Assembly (NCBI RefSeq): GCF_036370855.1
Contig: NC_088098.1
Coordinates: 36,893,981-36,957,980 of the forward strand
From: Dromaius novaehollandiae
Lineage: Eukaryota > Chordata > Aves > Casuariiformes > Dromaiidae
DNA: 64,000 bases
Direction: 5' to 3'
The notes under the pieces are model-generated. The model did no database searches and was not told where the DNA came from. It saw nothing but the letters and a program-made list of their open reading frames with translations. This document shows positions 52,501 through 61,222 of this stretch, in pieces. Both the position numbers and the translations under genes were made by a program. Each line of letters opens with the position of its first letter. Positions within the stretch are counted from its first letter, which is position 1.

Positions 52501-53618
52501 ATCATGGTACATAAAACTCTGTGTCCTGCAGAAGTTTTCTCCCCAACCATTTCTTCCTGACAATCTATGCTTTCAAGCATTGCATTTATTAGCTCAGGAT
52601 AAGCTGGTGCTTGGGGAAAGTCTCCTGGCAGCCCAATGGGCCTGGATTTATAAAACATTCTAGCCTGTCTAACCAGTGAGGCAGCAGATTCCTTTTTTTA
52701 TTAATGAAGCACTTGGGCTCCACTGCAAGATCCTTCTGTGACTCAGATTACATCAAATGATGGACCAGAAGTGGGAACAGGGATTATAAAGAGGGTAGTA
52801 CATAGAATGATATATTTTACCAGCCTTTCTATTAGGCTCTCATTTCCAACTTAATTGTAAGTGCAGAGACAGTATAGCAGCAAATCTTAAATACTTAATT
52901 TACTAATACTCTCCAGCGCATACCCAGTCGCCTGACCAATCACTTAGTCATCAGTTTAAACAGGAATTGGGCTGAGGCCTGATTATTAAACTGGTAGCTA
53001 GAGTCAAGTCTGGGGCTTGTGGTCAGTGCGAAATTTGCTTGCACTGGGAACTGACTTAGAGGAGAAAAAAGTTTTAAAAATTGCCATCCTCACCTTTCCC
53101 TCACCAATGACTTTGGTGTCCTCAGTTACAGAAGAGCTGCACAAAGGCCTCTTTCCACATTCAGCATAACCTAGAGAAGAGGAAACCTCTGGCAAGAAGC
53201 TGGGTGAGGGACAGTAGCTAAGGAGCTTCCAGTGCTAGCTCTGCTGCAAGGTTAGTTTCCCTTCCCTTGGCAGCAGCTCCCCTTAGAAAATTGCTGCCTG
53301 TTGGCAAGCCTGTGATTTAACTGAGTGGGAGTGAGGGAAAAGAGCGGATCGCAATCTCTTAAAACTGCAAGTCGATGACTGCTCACGGCGTAGTCTGCGG
53401 CAGGGGCTGTTCATCCCGACCGTTCCTCCCGCGCGCAGACGGAACCGGCGTCACTACCTGGTTCATACCTCCGTTTCAGCCCCAAAGCGCACCCAAGCGT
53501 TTGTCCCACCGCCTCCGACCGCCTCGGGCACTTGCTCCCTCCACCCCAACGGCCACCCGGCACCGCGCACCCCCCACCCTCCCCCCCGCGCCAACCGACG
53601 CTCCGAATTCAAACCGGC

Positions 53619-53636
53619 GGGGGGGGGGGGGGGGGG
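53619..53636 (+). repeat. G18 homopolymer in the CpG island
   Basis: Eighteen consecutive G residues, 469 bp before the LGR5 start codon. Such a run can form a G-quadruplex and is also a frequent place for sequencing or assembly length errors. Confidence 0.9.
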
Positions 53637-53753
53637 CTGCCTGCCGCGCGACACCGCCGCACGCGCTAGCGAACCGCCCGCTCCGCCGCCTTCCAGAAGC
53701 GTCCGCCGCGCCCCCCGGCCCCGAGGGGCGCCCCACGGCGCCGCCGGCCCGGC

Positions 53754-53784
53754 GGGCGGGCGGGAGGCAGGGAGGGAAGGCGGG
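53754..53784 (+). other. G-quadruplex-forming motif upstream of LGR5
   Basis: Six GGG tracts at 53754, 53758, 53762, 53770, 53774 and 53782 are separated by loops of 1, 1, 5, 1 and 5 bases. This satisfies the usual G-quadruplex rule with spare tracts. It also overlaps GC-box-like sequences. It lies about 320-350 bp before the start codon. Confidence 0.7.
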
Positions 53785-54062
53785 CGCGGAGGCGGGAGGC
53801 CTCCCCCCGCCTCCCCGCCCGCCGGGCCCGCGGCCGCCCCCGCCCGCCCGCTCGCTCGCACAGCGGCGCGGGCAGGGCTCGCCGCGCTGCGGCGGGCAAG
53901 GCTGGGGCGGCGTCAGCGGGCGCGCGGTGCCGGCTCCAGGGCTTTAAAGCAGCGTGTAAGCTGAGATGCTACCACAGACAGCGGCGCGGCGGCGGCGGCC
54001 GCAGCAGCAGCTCCCCGAGCCGAGCCGGGCGCCCGCCTTTCGCCCCCGCCGCGCCGCGGGGC

Positions 54063-54089
54063 ATGCGAGCGGCCGCCCCGCGGCTCTAG
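54063..54089 (+). other. Short in-frame upstream ORF before LGR5
   Basis: An ATG at 54063 opens eight codons and ends at TAG 54087-54089. It is in the same frame as the LGR5 start at 54105. The stop therefore rules out an N-terminal extension of LGR5 and supports 54105 as the start. Whether it is translated depends on the transcription start. Confidence 0.7.
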
Positions 54090-54104
54090 GCACCCCCGGG
54101 CCCC

Positions 54105-54316
54105 ATGGCGACGTCCCGCGCCTTCCCCTTGCTCCTCCTGCTCCTCCTCGTCTGCCCGCCGGCGCTGCGGCGGGGGGCGCGGGGCGGCGGGCAGCGCCCG
54201 CGGGACTGCCCGGCGCCGTGCCGCTGCGAGGCGGAGGGCGTGCTGCTCCGCGCCGACTGCTCCGACCTGGGGCTCACGGCGGTGCCCGCCAACCTCAGCG
54301 CCTTCACCTCCTACCT
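54105..54316 (+). CDS. LGR5: LGR5, first coding exon (signal peptide and LRR N-terminal cap)
   Basis: LGR5 is a seven-transmembrane leucine-rich-repeat receptor of the plasma membrane. It binds R-spondins and strengthens Wnt/beta-catenin signalling in stem cells. This exon encodes residues 1-70 plus two bases of codon 71. Residues 1 to about 27 are a signal peptide with a run of seven Leu (9-15). Residues 35-52 are the LRR N-terminal cap with Cys35, Cys39, Cys41 and Cys52. Asn63-Leu-Ser is an N-glycosylation site. DCSDLGL (51-57) and the ending NLSAFTSYL match LGR5 better than LGR4 or LGR6 as I remember them. The start is supported by the signal peptide and by an in-frame stop at 54087-54089. 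The exon ends in a strong donor, CT/GTAAGTG, with phase-2 splicing. The remaining exons lie outside the window; I saw no exon 2 before 64000. Confidence 0.9.
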
Positions 54317-54649
54317 GTAAGTGGGGTCCCCGCGGGCGGGGAGGGGAAGGGAGGGGGCACCGCGGCCGTGCGCGGCGGGGCGGCCCCGCGGGAGGGCCCG
54401 GCCCGGCCCCCCGGCGGTGACAGCGCTGCCTAGAAAACACCCGACTTCAGATAAGTTTCTAATCGCTTTTTAATCAGCGGGCGGGTTGTAAGGCGTTTAT
54501 GGGTGTCTCGCTATCTCGGTGCCCGGTGCGGAGCCGGGAGGATCGCCGTGTGATGTGCCGTTTAGAGGGTAATTAAACGCGATTGCAACAGCAGAACCCT
54601 GATTAGATCCGCAGCGACGTTATCTTCACCTTTGCTTCCCGGGACAGGG

Positions 54650-54656
54650 CTTTGAA
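54650..54656 (-). promoter_or_regulatory. Possible TCF/LEF site in LGR5 intron 1
   Basis: CTTTGAA is the reverse of the TCF/LEF core WWCAAAG, at 334 bp after the splice donor. LGR5 is a known Wnt target in mammals, so the site is plausible. A 7-bp degenerate match is expected often by chance, however, and only this one was noted near the promoter. Confidence 0.25.
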
Positions 54657-57039
54657 CTGCGGCTGCTGGCGATTTAATCTTTAACAGATCTCCCCTCGGG
54701 TTGAGGAAAGGCAATAAATACAGCGAGCTCCCAGGAGGCGGCCCGCGCCCCGGCTGAGGTGGCTGTGCAGGTGGCTGTGCCCCGCGCCGGGCCCCGGCCG
54801 GCGGCCGCAGCTCTGCCGCCGCATGGGGTACCGGCATCCGCGGCGGCTGCGCGGGGCCCAGGTGCGTGCAGCCTCCCCTGCATCTCGCAGCGCTGCGTTA
54901 CGGCGTGCGGGGCCGGGGACGGCGAGAGGGGGCAAAACGCTCTGCAAAGAAAAGAATCTTGCTGGGGGATTTTGTTCCTTTCTTTCCTTTGGCTGTGTTT
55001 TAGCTTCTCTTGCATTTTCTGCGTTGAAAGCGTTAGTGCGAAGTCATCATTTTAATTCCCCTTTTTTAACGATTTAATACACTTCTTGGTAGTTATATGC
55101 CCCATAACTTGTTAATTTAATCCTTATCCTACATATTCACCGTATATTGTGTCAGTTTCTGAATGCGTTTGTCCATCCGTATCTTTTGACATGCTGTTGA
55201 CACACTTGCTGCTATGGTTACTGTAAAGATGCTTTCAAGGGACTGTGTGTTTGTGGTACCAGAGCGGTAATACTGAACTCAATTCTCCCTTAATACCATA
55301 CTTCAAAGAAAGATATAAGAAAACTTATGTTGCATCTAAGAAAGTGGATGAAACTAAACTAGAAATGGCCTTCCTAAGAGAAGAGCTTGACAATATAGAC
55401 AAGGTAGAAACGCAGTGCAGCCAATAAAATGTAAGTATTAAGTACGTGTTAGGAAAGAGCTTAGGTTAGTGAAAATTGCATTGGTTTAGAAAGATGATAC
55501 GCAACTGAAAAACTTTTTAAAAATACTATAGAAGTATTTTAAAGTAGAGCAGAGTTTTGGCCATACACAATACAGACACAGACTCTAAGACATACATAAA
55601 ATTTGCCACTGGTTTCAGAAGTAGCAGGTGAGGATTTGGGGTGTGAGGAAAACACTCGTGATGCTTTCTGGTGCTTCAGAGTCATAACCAGAAAAATAGG
55701 TAATGAAGTTATAAACACAGTCTTAAATCGTACTTAACCTGTGTCAAGAAGTAGGTGCCCCAAATACATGGTTTCTTGGAGGAATGCTAAAACTGGAAAA
55801 ACTTCTGGGGGCCAACAGTTTAACTGTTTTATGAAGAAAGAGAACATAAATGTGCATGATGATGCCAAAAACACCACTGCTATGGACTTCTGCTGCTTGA
55901 AAGCTATGTATCTCAAGCAACCTGCTCCTGCAGTAGGATGGTGGTCTGGTCCACACTTTTGTTCTTAAATCCTCTTGTCCTTCAGCAGGGGAATGTCTTT
56001 TTCCAGTGAAGAATTCTGTGCTGTTCAATAGCATACACCCTGAAGTGTAAAAATTCCCTGCAGGATAGAAGGACTTTTAAAGGACCAATGCTGTATACGT
56101 GCAGTATTCCAGTCAAGTGTGTTAAAGAGTGGTGCATATGCATAGCAGCTACATTTACCATTTTCCAAATGTATCAGGCTGTTGTCTTTGGATTGATTAA
56201 TTATGGCCTAATTATGCAGAGCTGTAGCTCTCCATGCCCTCCTTCAATAAAAATCTGTCAAGTCTTATTTTCTTTAGATGGTTAAGCAATGGCAAACTTT
56301 AAAACATGCCTGTTTGCTGCAGAGGTGTTTTCCTCCTTGAGCACAATAGTGGCCAACCAGATGCTTCTTGATATAGACAATTTTCCAGATATATATATTT
56401 TTTCCGGCAGAACAGAAATGTCTTTTACCACAGTGACACTTCTTACTTGAGAACAAAGATGCCTTTTCCTGTGAAAAGTGATTTCTTGGTGTGCACTGGA
56501 AATCATGTGAAAAAATTAAGTGAAAAGTCAGTTCAAGTTTGCTTTATTTTGGGACAGATGCATACAGTTAGTAGACCATGATATATTATGGTGACTGAAT
56601 TCTGTGTGTTCTATATGGTGCTCCTGCAGTAGAGCTAAATGAAATCTACAGATGGACCTGTTACATGTGTCTGCATTCCCATTTAAATTCCCAGACAGCA
56701 ATTCTTCCTTCCCCATCAAAAATCTTTTTATTTATGTTTACATATATGCTGCCATGAACTATTAGCCTTTCTAAGAAAAACAGAAAAAGAGAATCCAAGA
56801 GTTTCTTTCCATTCCTTTTTCTTCATTTACTTTTAAGCTAAATAACATACTGTATATATGCAGTTCCTGTTGACATTAATGTGAATTCCATGTGCTGATG
56901 AAGGGCAGCATTGGCTCTCTGTTTCAAATTAAGACCATGTCACTTTCCTATCACTGCACGGTAGAAGGAAGAAGCCAGAATCTACAAGGCTTTTGCACAT
57001 GGAACCCTCATTAATTCTCAAACCACGCCTGTGAATTAG

Positions 57040-57185
57040 CCACATATTGTTACCATTTATTGTGAAGTGGAAAACTGAGGCAAAGAATGGCTTGTTCAAA
57101 GTTAAAGGTAAGTTTATGACAAAGCCAGTAATTAAAGCCAGGATGCCTATCCTAACTCCATTCTTTAACCACAGGATCACCCTAC
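57040..57185 (+). mobile_element. MIR-like (CORE-SINE) fragment in LGR5 intron 1
   Basis: The order of landmarks follows the MIR 3' half: TTACCATTTATTGTGAAGTGG, GAAAACTGAGGCAAAGAATGG, CTTGTTCAAAGTTAAAGGTAAG, a segment like AGCCAGGATGCCTATCCTAACTCC cut by small changes, then TTCTTTAACCAC. It is an ancient amniote SINE, diverged by roughly a quarter or more. The 5' half is not clearly visible. Confidence 0.6.
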
Positions 57186-59223
57186 TTCTCCTAAATAATT
57201 ACTCATTAAAAATAGTGTAAAATCAGTCAGCTCCTATTTAAGAATATTTAGTATGACAAGTGTTAAAAAAATCTGCTTTTCATATTTTGTGTGATAACAA
57301 AATGAAAGATAGCTCTTAAAGATTTTGAGGGTCTTTGTTGCATGCTTGGATAGTGCAGAAAAGTAAATTTAATTGCAAATGCCAGTGCTGTCAAACAGCT
57401 CAAATGCTGCATTCTTTGTGAACAAGAACCTTCAGTGATTTTGGTGGTGAGGTTAGCGTGGAACTGTAAGTGGAATATTTTCATAATGTTACCACCTTAA
57501 ATTGTCATATGTGTATGCATACATGTATAAATATTACAGCATATGGTAGGTTACCTTTCCCTTTATAATTTACTTAATGGGTTATTTTGGGTTATGTGCT
57601 ATTTGCATTAGAAAGTTTGATTTGGAACACTTCATAAATATGCATGGTATTTGTAACATTTGGAAAAATCTGATTTATATGACTTTTATTTCTTTTTAGA
57701 AATAACTTGTTAAGAATAAATTATTTTCCAAAAATGTGATAATTGTGATTGTATTACAGTAAAATCTATGAACATGGAATACAAGGTTTTTAACACATTC
57801 TTCTTCCAATAAAGTTCTGAAATTTTGGCCCTCCGCTTCATTTGTTTCCATAATAATATATTTTATAATAATTACTCCTGTAAAACATACTCAGAGCTTT
57901 TAATGTTCTTAAGCATTAGAAAATGTTTAAGAGCAGTAAAAAGAAAAAATGGCACAATTTGGAATTTTTAATGTTTACTTTTTGAAGGTAAAAAGTACAT
58001 TTTCAGAAAGTAACAACATTTCTGAAATAAAAGTTGGTTGTTTCTGTGTCAGAGGAATACCTCAAAACATTAAGATCAACTTTTTGGGGAAAATATACAT
58101 TATTTTAGTCATTCGTTCCAGTCTCACAATGCAGACTCAATCTTGCCTACCTCTTCATCTAAGATACGTTGGGAGGGATTGCAGGTTTTTCAGAGAGATC
58201 AAATAGCAAGGTATCCTCTTATGTAGGAGCAAGCTTTATAAGCTTACAACTTCCAGATCCATTGATAGGGTGTAGGTGTTAGGTAGCTAGTAAAATACAT
58301 GCCTTATCTTAGAAAGTACTTCTTTACATAGCTACAAACTTTGTAAATCATTTTTCTTCTTTCTACTTGAAATAAATTAAATGATTGCCATTTGGTTTCA
58401 GTGAATAATCTGAATATTGTCCCAATTAAGGATGAAGGTGAATCTGATTTAGAACTTAGTGATAAACCCCCTTTTTGAAAAGAAAACAGGGCAAATTCCT
58501 CTCTACTCTTGGCCACAGGAGGTATACAGAAGTAAAAACATATGCATAGATAAATTGGAAGTGAAAAAAACTGAAGAAGTCACAGCCTATTTAAAATGCA
58601 AATGTTTGACAGTTTTCAAAGGACTTGCCTTAAATGCAAAATATAATGTATCAACTTAAAGTTTATTTATGTTCACAAAATGATAAATCTATTTTTTAAA
58701 TAGATTAAAACTGCATTTAAGAAGGGAACATCACCCTTTCCACTTGACAATACCATGCTAAAGAATAACTCTTTGCACTGCTTTTTAAAGAGACTTGTGC
58801 TGCTCAGGAGGAAAAAACACTACTTACACAAACTGCCTCTCTCCTTTGTGGCATTTGCTCTGTGGAAACGCTGCATAAATTGACAGGGAAAAGGAAGCTG
58901 TCTTTAAGCTAGCAGAATATATGGAGCTGGCAGGGTGAAGGCACCTTCAGTTTGGTTTGGTATCTGAAGTGCATAGGACAATTGACTGGGCAGAGGGAGC
59001 CTGACTCCAGCTGAGAATGCATGCACTGGGCTGACCTTCCCAGTCAGCATGCCAGTGGAGATTAGACTTTCCTCAAGTGCTCCCTTGTTAACCCAATCTT
59101 TTCTCCAATGTCATTTGTCTTTCAAATGCTTAAAATTGCTACCAACTTTGCAGTCTGTATTGCTTTCTTCTATTCTGTTTTTTGGCCAAAGATAATATTT
59201 CATCTGCATGCACTGCTTTCTTA

Positions 59224-59241
59224 TTTTTTTTTTTTTTTTGT
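59224..59241 (+). repeat. T18 homopolymer
   Basis: Run of 18 T in the LGR5 intron, with no recognisable retroposed body beside it. Confidence 0.9.
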
Positions 59242-60370
59242 ATTTTCCCTGACTTACTTCCTTGAAGTGTCCAACAGATCTGATTCTTTTCTCCGTGAAA
59301 ATCATGGTGAATAAGGTGTGATTCCTTGGGCTCCAAGTAAACTGACTGAGGGCAGGACATGATGTGGTGTTTTTGACATACTGAAACAGCTTTAGACTTC
59401 AGCTAAAGGAATATACCCTAACCTCTTTAAAAAGAATGAGATGTGATCAAAGCGTGCCTACTCCTCAGGGATTTAGCAATTCATGTGGCAAATCCCTATA
59501 CTCCATGCTCAGTCCTCTTTGTTGAGAAGGCCTGAGTAACTTTGGTGCAATTTTACTGATCAGGTGTGAGAAATTTCATGCCTGGAGAATTCTAAAAGAA
59601 ATAAATGCAGTCGGGGAGAGGTAGGACCGGAATTGATGTTACCGTTACCTGTTGAAGGAATGCTACCCTCTTGCCTCTTTTGGTACAGCGAATTAAAAGA
59701 AAAACACAAAACTAAGACAAACGATGCCCAGCTTGTACTATATATGATAATAACTCATGATATCCATACTTTTATTCCCAAGAAGCATGCTTTTTTTTTT
59801 TAAAGTCTACAGGCAACAGCTTGGATTTTTTGAGTTAGAGACTTGGGAATGAGCATTAAAGCGTCAGCACCCTCACAGAAATACCATCCTGGAGTATCTT
59901 TGCAATTTAGATCAAGAAGACCCATCCACTGCTGCTCAGAGAAATGTTTACTCAAGCTGATGGAGCACAAGCCAGCTAGTGGTATAGTAGGTACAAGCAA
60001 TACCTGGAACTGCATGCAGGAGTGAAATGGGATAGCAGTGCAGATCAGCAGGAATTAGTACAATATGTCTCCAGCTTCATAAGGCATTTGCTTAGGCAAT
60101 GCATTCTGCATCAGCTTCCAGTTTTATTCTTTTGCTATATTTTATTATTTTTTAGCTGTGAGCATCAGGGTTTGGGGGAAGCGGCCACAACACTGTGTTC
60201 CACCCCAGAAAGGGAAAGTTGCATTTTCATGATTAGACACTGCCGCAAAAAATATTTCTTCTGAAGGCTAGTGTTATCCAACAGTGATAATTATAATAAT
60301 CAGCCACTCCTAAATTAAGATTTTATTGGTAACAAATGGGCTCTTAGTTTGGGCCCAGTTGTATAATTTG

Positions 60371-60466
60371 GCTCTAGTCCTGCAAATACTTATCCAGATA
60401 CTTAACTTTAGTGTCAGGAATGGTTCCACTGAAATCACATGTGCAAATGTTTGTAGGTTTAAGGCC
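60371..60466. repeat. Ancient sauropsid palindromic repeat in LGR5 intron 1
   Basis: The left end, GCTCTAGTCCTGCAAATACTT, and the right end, AAATGTTTGTAGGTTTAAGGCC, are roughly inverted copies, with TTCCACTGAAATCA in the centre. This is the well-known CCTGCAAACACTTA-type hairpin repeat of sauropsid genomes, heavily diverged. Confidence 0.5.
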
Positions 60467-61194
60467 TCGTGTAATTTAAAAATGATTACCCCCTTCCCCA
60501 AATATGAACTCATTTGTGTGGAATGGTTTCACCAAGATGTTCTGCCACACTATCTCATTACACAGCTTGGTGAAGCATTATGTGTATCATAAATCATTTA
60601 AAAGCCTGTATTTCAAAATATTTTGAAATCTGATATAAAACATATATATATAGTTTAATTTGAAATTAATTTTCCACAGTATTGTTACTTAATTGCAACT
60701 AAGTAGTCTTAAAGTCTTATTTGTTATTAAAAATTGACAAAACATTTTGTATAGTAATACTCCAAAAAAGGTACATGCCTTCTTTTTGTACAGGAGATAT
60801 GGTATTGTGTGCGTGGAGATGTATATGTATATATATTCTTTTAATTTGCCCAAAGCCTATCAGCACAGCGTAGTACAAACAAATAAAGCTCCCACCACAC
60901 AAAATCTTTTCTTTCCTTTGCAGACACTTGAATAGATGCTTCCATTTTTATTGAGAGTAGCTCTGCTTACTAATGTTGCCATTCTTAAGCACGTGCAAAA
61001 GTATTTGCTGGATTGGGACTTAATTTGTATAACAGTTGTGTATAAATTTAACCTTTTCATTCTTCATGGTTTTTTTAGTCCTTGTCTCATATAGCTTTTC
61101 CAATAAGAAATGCACAATAATTTGATGTTGCTGTTTATGAAGGTAGGGGGAGGTAAAGATGACATTTGGTGTTACTACTTCTCCATTTTCTTCC

Positions 61195-61222
61195 TTTTTT
61201 TTTTTTTTTTTTTTTTTTTTTT
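61195..61222 (+). repeat. T28 homopolymer
   Basis: Run of 28 T, the longest homopolymer in the window. Antisense frames through it give a long Lys run that has no meaning as protein. Confidence 0.95.

Larger units (their letters stand above)
24120..53370. other. About 29 kb of intergenic DNA upstream of LGR5, no gene recognised
   Basis: I found no exon that I could assign to a protein family on either strand. In mammals the gene next to LGR5 on this side is TSPAN8, transcribed the other way. No tetraspanin CCG motif block was visible in the open frames here. Short simple repeats and old repeat fragments are listed separately. The longest open frames (130-135 codons or less) have no family features. 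Distal regulatory elements for LGR5 may lie here but cannot be recognised from sequence alone. Confidence 0.55.
53380..54950. promoter_or_regulatory. LGR5: CpG island covering the LGR5 promoter and first exon
   Basis: GC and CpG density rise sharply at about 53380, peak at 53560-54420, and fade by about 54950, in contrast to the AT-rich DNA on both sides. Several GGGCGG-type Sp1-like sites lie at 53750-53800. A TTTAAA-centred motif (53942-53949) sits about 155 bp before the start codon and could be a weak TATA-like element. The transcription start is not determinable here. An island spanning the first exon is usual for a vertebrate developmental gene. Confidence 0.85.

Noticed and set aside
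53375-53947. 190-codon Pro/Arg/Ala-rich open frame in the CpG island, with long antisense frames
   Set aside because: Long frames arise easily in very GC-rich DNA. The low-complexity composition and overlap with promoter sequence argue against coding.
53913-54440. 175-codon minus-strand frame opposite LGR5 exon 1
   Set aside because: It is a GC-rich shadow of exon 1 and the 5' UTR with Ala runs from a GGC/GCC repeat.
61195-61222. Poly(T) run as the tail of a processed pseudogene on the minus strand
   Set aside because: No mRNA-like sequence could be recognised next to it.
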